A stretch of 64,000 bases of DNA from Scilla litardierei (GCA_030789695.1 CM061142.1:567167281-567231280), one strand, 5' to 3'. Shown: positions 10,556-22,052, counted from the stretch's first letter. The notes: generated by a model not told the origin, from the letters alone. Made by a program: numbers and translations.

Positions 10556-11543
10556 ATCTCCCACTTTTGACGATGACAAACCAATATAAGATTTGAGCAA
10601 TAACGATCCAAATAATATCATCGTGACATATGTGTATGTGTGTGTGTGTGAAGTGTGATGATGGAGGAAATAATACAAGTACAATGATGAACAATGATGT
10701 CCTTTATTCATGCTCCACCTTGAACACATATTCATTAAGCACAATATTCACATATTCACATTATTCATTAGGCACATTAAGCATTAAGCATATCATTCAA
10801 CCAAATCTTCTCAATATTCTCCCCCTTTTGTTATCATCAAAAGTGTACAACAAAGCCAATGTCATATCACATGCAAAAAGAGAGTATTATAAACTATAAC
10901 GAACACTTGCATGAAGTCATTCTTAGAATAAACAAGTCAAATCCAATGAAGATTATAACAATGACTTCTACACTATCGTGTAAGTGTGATGATTAAACAT
11001 TGAAGCACATAAGGAGAACTTTCAAGAAATTCAACCAAAACCAATCCACTTTTCCATAGTACATGATATCATCTAGGATTGATTTTCCACATCTCATTGA
11101 AAATGAGTTCAAGTTACCACACCCAAAACATAGCCTATGAGGACTCTTAGATATGGGGTGGCATTGCTTGACGAGTATAACACCAACGCTAAAGTTTACT
11201 CTTAAAACTTATGTTGGATACTCGTGGGTAGTGTCGTTGCCATGGATCGTATCTATTTTTCATACGGAGCTCTTTTCTTTTCCCTTTTTATTTATATATT
11301 TTTTCAATTCAATTCTTGAGCTCTATTTTTTATCCAAGGTAAGATACATCATATCCCTTAGATTTTCAGTTATTTTTCATCCTACATTCACTTTCCAATA
11401 TTTCATATAAGATATCTCCAAACATACAACAATATTTAAAACTTGTGGAAGTGAAAGTGTAGGTGTAGAAATCGAATTATTCTAATCATTGAACATGTCA
11501 TGTTTACTTAGAAAATCTAACATGCATAGGTAGCTATAACTAT
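10556..11543 (-). other. 3' internal end of the SIRE-like element
   Basis: The purine tract next to the LTR (10556-10573; minus AAAAGTGGGAGAT) is the likely plus-strand primer. A second GGGGGAGAAT-type tract lies at 10814-10845 (minus), as often seen after the pol end of SIRE-type elements. The rest is AT-rich without a credible reading frame. It ends at ACTAT, the target of element B. Confidence 0.6.
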
Positions 11544-11848
11544 TGATCGCTCCTTATTTTACACCTTTTTCTGCATGTTTTCATGTCATTTCGATTGCCC
11601 ATATTGCGTTTTCCACGATTTTTCGACGATATCGTGTTGCTTTTCACTATTTCTTGTTTTTGTCGTATTTCATGAGATATAGAGCGATCTGGAGCGAAAA
11701 TGAGATCATGGGACTTTTGCGCACACCGGAGCGTCGCCCACAGCTTATTTGAGGAGTTAGCAGTGCTAGAGGATGAGTGGAAGACGAAGAAATTTGATAG
11801 AGTCGACGAGGAGGCGAGGAGGAGAAGAAAAGAGCCCATAAGCAGCTC

Positions 11849-12178
11849 ACTCGGCCGAACAAAGAGTTCACTCGGCCGAGTAACTGGCTGCATTCGGCCG
11901 AGTAAAACTGATACGTACTGCTAAATTTTCAAAGTTCACTCAGCCGAGCAAGAAAGTCTACTCGGCCGAATGGAGAAGACCACTCTCCCGAGTGGTATAG
12001 GGATTTTCTTCCAAGAAGCAGCCAAGTTACTGGAAATTTTGAGAAGCCCACTCGGTCGAGCAGGATTGCTCATTCGGCCGAGTGAAGAAGCCCACTCGCC
12101 CGAGTCAGTCAGAGCGACAGACCCCCAGTTTTCCCAGATTCTCTGTTTTATTAATGGGTCTGTCACTCGACCGAGTGA
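11849..12178 (+). repeat. ACTCGnnCGAGT palindrome array, 5' LTR of B
   Basis: About ten full or one-mismatch palindromes. The array ends about 80 bp before the TATA box. Sites include CTCGGCCGAG, CTCGGTCGAG, CTCGACCGAG, CTCGCCCGAG and degraded forms such as TTCGGCCGAG. Confidence 0.8.
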
Positions 12179-12259
12179 CGCAGTCCGACTGCTACGCAAA
12201 TTAGGTTTTCTGGGCTGCGCATGGGCAATTCTGTCAAGATTTTTTGGATGATTTTGGCT

Positions 12260-12268
12260 TATATTTAA
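12260..12268 (+). promoter_or_regulatory. TATA-like box of the 5' LTR of B
   Basis: TATATTTAA lies between the palindrome and hairpin arrays; the 3' LTR has TATTTAAA at 31727-31734. Confidence 0.6.
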
Positions 12269-12612
12269 ACCTAGTTTTATCCCTAGTTTTAGGAGAGACT
12301 TGAATTTTTTTTTTTTGACGGCTATTCCTTTTGTAAATCTCAGCTGAGATCATAGACGCGCAATTTTGGTTTGTTCTTTCATGCTAAAACTCTTATTTTT
12401 ATGAATTGCTTTCTTTCTACAATGAATTGTGCTATGATCTATTGCTTTATTTCTGAGATTTTTATGATGAATTATGAGTAGTTTTGTCGTTCTAGGGCAT
12501 GGGAATAAACCCTATGGACCTGATCTTTGAATTGTGATGAATGAATTGAATCGTTGCTAGGATTAAAGCAAGGTTAGGTTGTGATTGATTTATTACGAGT
12601 AGCTAGGAATTT

Positions 12613-12915
12613 CCATCGATTGGGATTTGCAAGAGATTGGATCCCAATTGATGGGAAGGCCTAGATATTCGATTTAGGTTTATAATTGAGATTCTCTAGA
12701 TTTGGTTTGTAAGAGATTGGGCCAAAGCTAGGATTTTTATTATAAATCTATACTAATATTCGTTTGCAAGAGATTGGACGAATACGAACTATCATAACAT
12801 ATATCGTAGCTCGAGTTTGCACGAGAGTGTGCTCGAGATGCGATTGGACGATGATGTCAATCTTTACGCTAGTGGCTTAGGTTAGGGTTTGCATGAGAGT
12901 GGGCCCTAATCTAGG
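12613..12915 (+). repeat. five-hairpin array with common loop, 5' LTR of B
   Basis: H1 12613-12654 has a 14-bp stem with one G-T pair. H2 12696-12731 has CTAG-TTTGGT paired with GCCAAA-CTAG around one mismatch. H3 is 12757-12784 (TATTCGT/ACGAATA), H4 12810-12837 (CTCGAGT/GCTCGAG) and H5 12876-12915 (13 pairs, three of them wobble). All loops are 14 nt and close to TTGCAAGAGATTGG. The stems share no sequence with each other, so simple tandem copying does not explain them. Confidence 0.85.
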
Positions 12916-13272
12916 TTGCTATAGACCGGCAATAGCGCGAGAGCGTGCGCTTGGTTCTACATTGAGTTGTGACTAGTTCACCTACATTCAAGCTTTGCGA
13001 TATTAAGATCCATGATTCATAAGGATAAGTGACGGTCCGTAGTGGGGATTTCCTATCCCTAGACACTTTATTATATTGAATTTTATTTGCTATTTGAATG
13101 ATTGTGACACTATTATCAAAACCATCCTATTATTCCATTGGTAGCTAGGTGATCAAAATAGAGTACTGTCAATTGTCCTCCCTGAGTTCGATACCCGCTC
13201 GCCACTACACCGTGCGCTTGCAGTAAGACTACAGTCGGTTTCCGGGTGTATATCCGGGCTCGACCAAGTTTT

Positions 13273-13290
13273 TGGCGCCATTGCCGGGGA
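13273..13290 (+). promoter_or_regulatory. primer-binding site, tRNA-Asp type
   Basis: TGGCGCCATTGCCGGGGA lies six bases after the LTR. It differs at one base from the TGGCGCCGTTGCCGGGGA primer site I know for Athila and Tat elements, complementary to the 3' end of plant tRNA-Asp. Confidence 0.9.
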
Positions 13291-13492
13291 GGCGACGGTA
13301 TTTTATTTTCTTTACTTAGTTATTCCTTTTTATTTTTATTATTACCCTTCTTATTCCTCTATCGAGCTAACAATTCCATCAAGACTCTCTTTTTCGAAGG
13401 CACATCAAGAAGATATATTATTTGATCCCGAAATCGAGCGTACAGCAAGGAGGCTTAGAGCCGAGAGGAGACTTGCTATAGAGGAAGATCAT

Positions 13493-14533
13493 ATGACTAC
13501 TTCGGAGACACCAGAGGAGTTAGCGGCACGCATGGCTAGGCTTGTCTCTATTCGAGATAGGCTACGGCCTAAGACCACTTCTATTACCTCGTCTATTGTG
13601 ATGCCGGAGTTGGTGACGGACAAGAACTTCGAGCTTAAAACGGGACTTGTGGTGTTGATGCAACAAGACCCATTTTATGGGAACTCCCAAGAAAACCCAC
13701 ACTACCATCTACATTTATTCTTGTCTAAATGTGCTACTTTTCAGATGCCCGGCGTGCCAGCCGACGCTATTCGACTGCGCCTCTTCCTATTTACTCTTCG
13801 AGACAAGGCATTATATTGGTTGAGGATGCAAGCCGAGGGGATCTTCACTACATGGGATGAGTTGGCGAGCGCATTTGTGAACAAAGTCTACCCACCATCC
13901 AAGACTGTCAAGATAAGAAGCGCGCTCATGTCCTTCAAGCAAGGACCTCAGGAAACTCTATTTGAGGCATGGAAGCGTTTCAAAGATCTCCAACACCAAT
14001 GCCCCCATCATAGTATTGAAGCATGGGAACTTGTGCATAGCTTTTACAACGGATTGCAACCGGGCACCAAGCAAGTAATAGATGCAACTGCCAATGGAGC
14101 TATTTTCTCTAAGACGCCGGATGATGCTACGGCCCTACTTAAGGAGATGGCCTCAAATAACCAACAATGGGACGATGAGAGGGGACATTCTTCTTCATCC
14201 TTGAAGCCGACAAGTATTTATGAGGCAAAGGCCGTAGCAGAGCTCTCTACAAAGTTTGATTCTCTCCACAAGGTCGTGGAGAGATTGGAGAAGTTGATTA
14301 GTGAACCGCATAGAGCCCCCACCGTTTCTACACCGGGAGGAAGCATGAGTGATTGGCAAGACCAAGCTCATGTTATGTTTGTTGGAGGAGAGCAAGGAGA
14401 GGGAGCTACAAAGCAAGTTCAATATGTTGCGGGAAGCACCAGTTATTGGGCAAACCCGGCTACGAGAAATCACCTGGGATTTTTATATGCTAATAATGAT
14501 GGAGCCTTGAATCCACCACCGCAACAATCATAA
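13493..14533 (+). pseudogene. gag: Athila gag remnant
   Basis: 346 codons with the Ty3/gypsy capsid region. A run like FLFTLRDKALYWL is followed by TTWDELASAFVNKVYPP, then ETLFEAWKRFKDLQHQCPHH and FYNGLQPGTKQ (residues about 95-200), as in the retrotransposon gag family PF03732. The frame is open upstream to about 13350 without an ATG (DPEIERTARRL is readable), so the true N-terminus is longer. A TAA at 14531-14533 interrupts it. The proline/glutamine-rich linker continues in frame to a second stop near 14740, just before nested element T at 14780. No zinc knuckle is visible. Gag would form the particle; this copy is dead. Confidence 0.8.
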
Positions 14534-16518
14534 GCCCGACCTCCACAACAACCGCAATATCCACCGAGAGGAACCCAACAACAAAAATTCCAACCAAGGC
14601 AACAAGCGGGGCCAGATAGACCTCCGGGGTACAATCAATGGTGGAGGGCACCTAACCCATCACAAGCACCACCGAGATCGGACCATGAAGCAAGGGTTGA
14701 AGAATTCATGGCCGAACAAAAGAAGATAAATGCTAGTTGACGGCCCAACAAGACTCCCTCAACACCGTCGTGGCATAATTGTCACGCCCCGCTTCCCTAA
14801 AATGGAGGCGAGACGTGAGAAGGTCCGCTTAAACGTGGAGCTGTGAAGCTGCACGCCTGATAAGCGTCAATTAAGTATAAGCATGTCCCTGTAATCGTAA
14901 AAGGAACAACAACAACAATAATAATAAAGAGACGGATATGAAATATCAATCCCAAAGTTTGTCCGCAAAATATTCAACATCACAGAAAAGCCACCAGGCT
15001 AACAGGAGAGAGTCTAAGGCCCAGAACAAGGCCAAACAAAAGGAACACAAACATAACAGAGTATCAACTAGGTGCCACGCACCGACAACTAGGCAGTCTA
15101 ACAAAAGAAGCTAAACGAAAACACTAAGACTGATCCCCAGTGTCAACGTAGTCCTCGATCAACGCTGGTCCTGACTCAGCATCAGCGAACACCTCGTCCT
15201 CAGCAAGTAACTCAGGCTCGGGCACTAACATGTGTCACCCAAAAGAGAAAAGGGGCACATGTCAGCAAGTCGGAAGACTTGTGCAAGGAAACGGAAAGAA
15301 AGGTAAACTAGCAACCTAGCAGTTAAAGTATGGTGCATGACAAGTAAGGTAAGGTGGTAACAAGTAGAGTAAGGTAAAGTGCAAGTAGCAAGTAGCAAGT
15401 AGTAGGGGTGACATGTGATGTCAAGTAACAAGTAAAGTACAAGGGATCACTCAACGAGTGCCCTATTGCCCTCAGGCTGTGTTCAAGTATCAAGTACAAG
15501 GGATCACTCAACGAGTGCCCTATTGCCCTCAGGCTGTGATGAGCTCGTCTTCTGGAACACGAGCCAGAAAGTGTATTTGGCAAAGATGGTGCCCACGCAA
15601 GGTGGGTGCCTAGCCGGGACAAATAGTACAAGTATGTAGCGAAGTTACACAATCACGATGAGTATTCAAGCATGCAATGACATGAGCAGATATTCGCGTA
15701 CCGTTAATTGTATTTAAACGTGACAGGCAAAATGCAATGACATGAACATATTCGCGTACCGTTAATTGAAATTAAACATGGCAGTTATAATGCAATAACA
15801 ATTAAGGATGCATGGATGACATGAACAGTTAATACGCGTACCGTTTAGGCAAAGTAAACGTGACATACAAGCATGATGAAGGTGACGGACCAAGCTTCGT
15901 TGTCAAGCTAGGTCAATGGCGTCTAAACGGCTATCCTTTCACCGTCTAGTCTCTTTTACGCTAAAGCAAGGTAAATGGCCTAAGACATGGCCTAAATCAA
16001 GGGATGCAAGTTTCACTTGCCTGATACCGGGATTGACGAGCAATGAAGATCGTCACACAAGCTAACTACGGAATGGATCACTGTTATGGCAAAACAATTA
16101 TTAGCACAATGATCCTAAATAGGTTTCTTATTAGAACCCTAATCATCTAACAATCCATTTTATTAGGGTTTCACAATGTCAATGTGGGTTATGCTAAAAT
16201 TTAAAGGAATCGAGTATTACCGCGTAGGGAACGGGAGAATAGCGCCGAGCAACCACGGCGACGGAAGAAACGCTCCGGGGAACCTAGGGTTCAGATCTGG
16301 AAATGATTGGAGAAGTTTGGAGAAATAGGGTTTTGGGGGATTTTGGGGATTTGATGGAGATTTGGGGAAGATGAGAGGTGGAATGAGTTGAGGGAGGGTT
16401 TGGATGATGGAGGATGAGCTTGGGATGAAGGATTAATGGTTTGGGGGAGATGTGGGCTCAATGTGGGAGAAATTAGGGTTTTAGGTCGTGAGGGAGGAGA
16501 AGAAAACGTTTGGAGGGG

Positions 16519-16527
16519 TATTTATAG
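16519..16527 (-). promoter_or_regulatory. TATA box of the T 3' LTR
   Basis: On the minus strand CTATAAATA is followed by CCCCTCC. It starts about 45 bp downstream of the inverted-repeat array. Confidence 0.75.
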
Positions 16528-16569
16528 AGTTTGGTGGCGGCTAGGGCAAAACTAGGGTTTCCTGCACTG

Positions 16570-16987
16570 CTTAGTCGGTCAAAGAACAACTGTTGACCGA
16601 CTAGTTTGAGATCTAGTCGGTCGGTTGAACAACGCAGACCGACTAAGTGTAAACAGTAACTCCAGTCGAAAACCTGAACTAAGAGTTAGTCGGTCCAAGA
16701 ACAACTACTGACCGACTAGTTTGAGATCTAGTCGGTCGATGAACGTTCTTAGACCGACTAAGAGTAAACAGTAACTAGTGTCAAAAATAGTTGATGAGTT
16801 AGTCGGTTAAAGAAGCATTGCCGACCGACTAGTTTGCAACCTAGTCGGTCAACAAACGTTCTTAGACCGACCAACGATAAACAGTAACTCCAGAATAATT
16901 TAGAAAGCCAACTAGTCGGTTCAAGAAGGTTTTCCGACCGACTGGATCGTCATCTAGTCGGTCGGTGGCCCTTCTTACACCGGCTAA
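16570..16987 (-). repeat. AGTCGGTC / GACCGACT inverted-repeat array (T 3' LTR)
   Basis: A ~115-bp module recurs about four times, starting near 16570, 16685, 16797 and 16912. Each module holds two facing pairs of AGTCGGTC and GACCGACT separated by 12-18 bp, so it can form two hairpins. The array stands immediately upstream of the TATA box on the minus strand. Confidence 0.85.
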
Positions 16988-17256
16988 TTAGCACCAAAAG
17001 TTCCGATACGGAGCGCGGAGCCCCGGGATCGATTCCTAAGACTCCTAGGCTTGATCTAATAGTAAGATACGACCGTTATGAAGCCCGTCATGAATGACTT
17101 ACTCCGAAATCAATGATCCTAAGGAAGAAACGAGAAAACACGACGAAACGATCGAAAATGAAAGTTACGGAGACGAAAACCACACATGAGGAGAAAATCC
17201 ACCAAAACATATATTATAATATAATAAATCCAGATACATGAAAACCAGTCGTTACA

Positions 17257-17292
17257 TCCTCCCCAACTTAAAAAAAATTCCGTCCTCGGAAT
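17257..17292 (-). promoter_or_regulatory. 3' polypurine tract and AGGA-loop hairpin of T
   Basis: On the minus strand ATTCCG-AGGA-CGGAAT (17277-17292) is a perfect 6-bp hairpin. It is followed by a T run, AAGTTGGGGAGGA and the LTR start TGTAACG. The gag-pol stop lies 10 bases upstream. Confidence 0.75.
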
Positions 17293-17302
17293 TTCCAAAC
17301 AC

Positions 17303-20300
17303 TCACGTGTCCGGAAACAAAAGTGGGAAACGCTCTCGCATCTCATCCTCATTCTCCCAAGTAGACTCTCCAGGTGAGCCGTGTCGCCACATCACCCTCA
17401 CAAGATTGACAATCTTGTTCCGAAGTGATTTCTGACGCCTATCCAGAATCTGCACTGGATGCTGGTCATACGTCAAATCTGGGCGAACGGTAATCTCTGA
17501 AAAATCCACAGCATGAGATGGATCGCTAATGTATCGACGAAGCTGTGACACATGGAAAACATTGTGAACTCCTTCCAAAGATGGCGGCAAGGCCAAGCGA
17601 TATGCTACCTCGCCAACCCTCTCCAAAACATCAAATGGTCCAATGTATCGCGGGCTCAACTTCCCTCGCTTCCCGAAACGAATCACACCGCGATTCGGAG
17701 AAATCTTCAAGAACACATGGTCGCCCGGCTGAAACTCCAAAGAACGACGTTTAGCATCTGCCCAATGCTTAAAACGGTCCTGAGCAATTCTCAACCTCTC
17801 CCGAATATTCCTGACGATATCCACGGCCTCCACGATCATATCAGGTCCCAACAGCTCCCGATCACCAACGTCATCCCAACTCAATGGCGATCGACATTTC
17901 CTCCCATAAAGAGCGGCGAAAGGCGCCATGCCAATACTCGCCTGGAAGCTGTTGTTGTAAGAGAATTCCACCAAGTGCAGATGGTCCTCCCACGAACCCT
18001 TGAAATCCAACATGCACGCCCTCAGCATGTCTTCCAAAATCTGAATCGTCCTCTCGGACTGGCCATCCGTCTGCGGATGGTACGCCGTGCTGAAACTCAG
18101 ACGCGTACCCAAGCTCTTCTGCAAACTCTGCCAGAACTGAGATGTGAACCTCGTGTCTCTGTCCGACACGATACTCACGGGGACTCCATGAAGTCGCACA
18201 ACCTCCTGTATGATTCATGTTACATCACTATCCAAACTAGGAAAAGGAAATAAAAACGGAGGGTAAAAGAATTTAACCTCCATATATCTCTTCGCTAGCG
18301 CCTCAGTGGAATGTCCCACTCGGAATGGAATAAAGTGCCCGGACTTGGTCAATCGATCCACGATCACCCAAATCGCGTCATTCTGCTTCGGACTCCGAGG
18401 TAGTCCAGTCACGAAATCCATAGTGATGTGTTGCCATTTCCACTCCGGAATCAGAAGCGGTTGTAGCAACCCGGCCGTACGCTGATGCTCTGCCTTCACT
18501 TGCTGGCAAACCAGACACTTGGCCACACTCCGAGCCACACTCCTCTTCATACCATGCCACCAATAATTCAGACGAAGATCCTGGTACATCTTGGTGCCAC
18601 CAGGATGCACAGAATACGGCGAACTGTGTGCCTCCACCATCAACTCCTCTCTAATATCTCCAGCTGGCACACACAACCTGGCTCCAAACCTCAGCGAGCC
18701 ATCCTCATGAATCAAAAAGTCAGTCCGCAGACCGGCTTCCACCTGCTCCCGAATCCTCACCAGCTTCGGATCCTCAGCCTGGCCAGCCTTAATCCGGTCC
18801 ACGATCGTCGACTGTACCTGCATGTACATCAATGAAGAAGCCTCCCCAGGAAGAACAATCTCAACACCAGACTCGCAAAAATCCTGCTGCAATCTCCACT
18901 GCGAGGTCAACATCATCACCGCGGGAAGCCTACTCAGCACATCAGGAACCACATTCACCTTGCCAGGGTGAAACTGCAAATCAATATCATAATCCGCCAT
19001 AAGCTCCAACCATCGACGCTGTCGCATGTTGAGCTCCTTCTGAGTGAAAATATACTTCAAGCTTTTGTGATCGGTGAAAATCTTCACCCTCTCACTCAGC
19101 AGGAAGTGCCTCCAAATCTTAAGAGCAAACACAACGGCAGCCAACTCCAAATCATGCGTTGGGTAATTCTTCTCATGAACCTTAAGCTGACGAGACGCAT
19201 ACGCCACAACATGCCCGTGCTGATGCAACACATAACCGAGACCCTTGCCAGAAGCATCGCAAAAGATCTCAAATCCACCGCTGCGATCAGGCACAACAAG
19301 AATAGGGGCAGTCGTCAACCTCTCCTTCAGAACACCAAAAGCACTCTCACAATCACCCGACCAAACAAAAGCAACATCCTTCCGCGTCAACCTGGTCATC
19401 GGCTCGGCAATACGAGAAAAGTCCTTAATGAATCGCCGATAGTAACCAGCAAGTCCAAGGAAACTCCGAATCTCAGACGCAGACGACGGAACAGGCCACT
19501 CTCTGATGGCCCTAATCTTCTCGGGATCTACTGAAATACCATCTCCAGTCACCACATGCCCGAGAAAAGCAACTCTATCCAGCCAAAACTCGCACTTCGA
19601 AAACTTAGCATACAAACGATGCTTCCTCAAGATCTCCAACACCGTCCTTAAGTGCGAGGCATGCTCTTCCTCCGACTTCGAATAGATCAGAATGTCGTCA
19701 ATAAAGATAACGACAAACTTATCCAAAAAGTCGTAGAAAATCAGGTTCATCAGATTCATGAAAACTGCGGGCGCGTTAGTTACGCCAAAAGGCATAACCA
19801 CAAACTCATAGTGTCCATACTTCGTCCTGAACGCTGTCTTCGGAACATCATCCTTCTTCACCTTCAACTGATGGTAACCACTCCTCAAATCCAATTTAGA
19901 AAACACCCTCGAACCTCCAAGCTGATCAAAAATATCATCGATGCGAGGCAACGGGTATTTATTCTTAATGGTCACCGCATTCAACTCCCGATAATCCACG
20001 CACATGCGACGCGAACCATCCTTCTTCTTCACCAACAACACCGGTGCTCCCCACGGGGACACACTAGGATTGATGTAACCCTTCTGCATAAGCTCATCCA
20101 ACTGCCTGCGCAACTCCTCCAACTCTGCTGGCGCCATACGATATGGTGCCTTCGAAATGGGCTGCGCACCTGGGATAAGATCAATAGAAAACTCCAAAGC
20201 TCGATCAGGCGGCAATTCAGACATCTCCTTGGGGAAGACGTCACCAAAATCTCGCACCACAGCTGGCCACTCCAACTCCATCTGCATAGCCACAACATCC

Positions 20301-21937
20301 ACCGGTCTGGCCCGAAATCTGACAGGACCAAGCGAACTGCTACCACGACTGAACTCAAACACCGGATGTCCGGGAATCTCGAACACCACCTTCTTCCTCC
20401 GACAGTCAATCGTGGCATAGAAGCTCGCAAGCCAATCCATCCCAAGGACCGCATCGTAATTGATGATGTCGTGGATAACGAAATCAGCACAAAGCTCACG
20501 TCCACAAACCACCAACGGGCAAGACTTGCACCCACGATGCACCGAGACTACACCGTTCCCTGTGGCGATATTCCAACTCTTAGGGAGAGAGGACGTCGAC
20601 AAGGAATGCTTCTCCACGAAGCTCCGGGCCAAAATGCACATCGACGCACCAGAGTCAAAGAGGACTCGTGCAGGAAATGTGCAAACCAAAACCACACCTA
20701 GCAACCAATCTAACAATCAAATCCTATTCTAGTAACAAGCATGAGCAAGCAACCAATAAAATCAACAATCAAACTAAGGAAGAAAATAGCTAGAATGAGC
20801 GTTACCTGTAATAACCTCATCCACGGCCATGCTCTCCTCCTCAGTCATCAGAAAGGCCTGCCCTCTCGGCAGAACAGCCTGCCGAAAGGCCTGTCTCTGT
20901 GGAACAAGAGGCGCTCCACGTCCAACGGGCACAGGAGCTCGCTGCTGCAACGGCTGTGCTGTAATAGGAGCCCGCCAAGGCTGCTTCGACTTCGGACACT
21001 CCCTGATGGTGTGGGCAGGATCTCCGCAGACAATGCACTGTCCTAGAAACCTCCTACACTGATCCCTGAGGTGTCCTGTCTTGCCACAGAAATGGCAAGT
21101 CTTCAGAATAGGCCCTCTTGGCCTGTTGAACTGCACCGGATGATTAGGCTTGAAACCAGGCCTAACCACCGCCCTGGCCTGCTCCATAGGCCTCTTCCCA
21201 GCACCGGAAACATGTCCCTTCCTCTGGTTCAAATTCAACTCTTGCCGCCTCGCAGCAATCAGAACCTTCTGATATGTCTCCAGGTCAGAAGAGGTCACAA
21301 AGCTCTGAAGCTCCAAGGCAAGTCCCTGAAGAAATCGCTGAGCTTTCTCATCGGCATCTTGCACCATCTTTGGTGCAAACCGACTGAGCCTCATGAACTC
21401 CTGGTGGTACTGATCCACCGACAAGCTCCCCTGCTTCAGATCTATGAAGCGCTGCAGCATCACCTGCTTAGCAGCCTTCGGGAAGAACTCTCCATCAAAT
21501 CTGGACTTGAAGGTAGCCCAGACGATCGGCTCCTCCAACATCTTCTCTTCAGCATCCCACCAATTCCTGGCGTTGTCCTTCAGCTGCCTCTTAGCCAAAT
21601 CAACCCATCCAGCCGGGTTAATCTTCGCCATCGCCAGGTTATCCTTAATGTTCTGAATCCACTCATCGGCAACCAGAGGACCCTCAGACCCATCAAAATA
21701 TGCGGGACCCAGCTCCCGAAATTGCTTCGCTCCCGGCTCGGAGCGAGGGACATCTGGAAGTGCCCGGGCAGCTCGAGCAAGTGGAGCATTCTGGACTTGC
21801 AGGAGCATGCCCTGCTGCACTTGCATCATCTGAAGCATCATCCGCATCATCTCTCCGTTGGTGGGTTCCCGCTCAGGCTCCTCATCATGAGGGAGCGCAC
21901 CACTACCCCCACCACGGGTGAATCGCCTTCCTGCCAT
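17303..21937 (-). CDS. gag-pol: gag-pol polyprotein of chromovirus T (three exons proposed)
   Basis: Proposed exons on the minus strand are 21937-20806, 20697-18278 and 18205-17303, together 4455 nt, one frame of 1484 residues. Gag has two zinc knuckles ([14 protein letters not shown] and [14 protein letters not shown]). Protease has DSGAS. RT has the FIDD catalytic motif and RNase H an FCDASGKG start. Integrase has an HHCC-like finger and the three acidic residues (in [15 protein letters not shown] and the E of the LEDML run). [14 protein letters not shown] module and a chromodomain-like tail follow. Unspliced RNA gives gag (387 codons to 20774) and separate pol pieces (20716-18215 and 18199-17303). 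If the introns are wrong, the copy has two nonsense-bearing insertions instead. Role: makes particles, copies the RNA and inserts DNA, probably steered to heterochromatin by the chromodomain. Confidence 0.85.
18206..18277 (-). other. candidate 72-bp intron inside integrase
   Basis: On the minus strand the segment starts GTTAAATTC and ends ATCATACAG. It is T-rich, unlike the coding DNA around it, and carries the only in-frame stop between the pol pieces. The upstream exon ends in codons for RYME, the downstream one starts with codons for EVVRLHG. These are adjacent in related integrases without the extra segment. The length is divisible by three. Confidence 0.7.
20698..20805 (-). other. candidate 108-bp intron between gag and protease
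   Basis: On the minus strand it starts GTAACGCTC and ends GGTTGCTAG, and is T-rich. It carries the gag stop codon (20774-20776). Removing it joins the end of gag to the [17 protein letters not shown] start of protease in the same frame, in phase 1. Both the coding context and the splice ends support it; only RNA data can prove it. Confidence 0.7.
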
Positions 21938-22052
21938 CTAATGACACAGAAAACGAAGCAGATTAGTGTCATAGCTTATGACTCAGATATCGAACTTATT
22001 TGTTGGACAATATTATATTATTATTGTTATCCCTGATAATTACAGTTACAGA

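Larger units (their letters stand above)
11544..13266 (+). repeat. 5' LTR of Athila element B
   Basis: 1723 bp, TGATCGCTCC ... CTCGACCA. It has the palindrome array 11849-12178, TATATTTAA at 12260-12268 and the hairpin array 12613-12915. It pairs with the split 3' LTR at 30992-31897 plus 48306-49133. Confidence 0.9.
14780..17256 (-). repeat. 3' LTR of T
   Basis: 2477 bp, almost identical to 22081-24557. It has the inverted-repeat array at 16570-16987 and a TATA box at 16519-16527. Confidence 0.95.

Noticed and set aside
19652..20701. 349-codon plus-strand ORF over the T pol gene
   Set aside because: Antisense shadow of GC-rich coding sequence. The same holds for 21071-22036 and 18968-19534.
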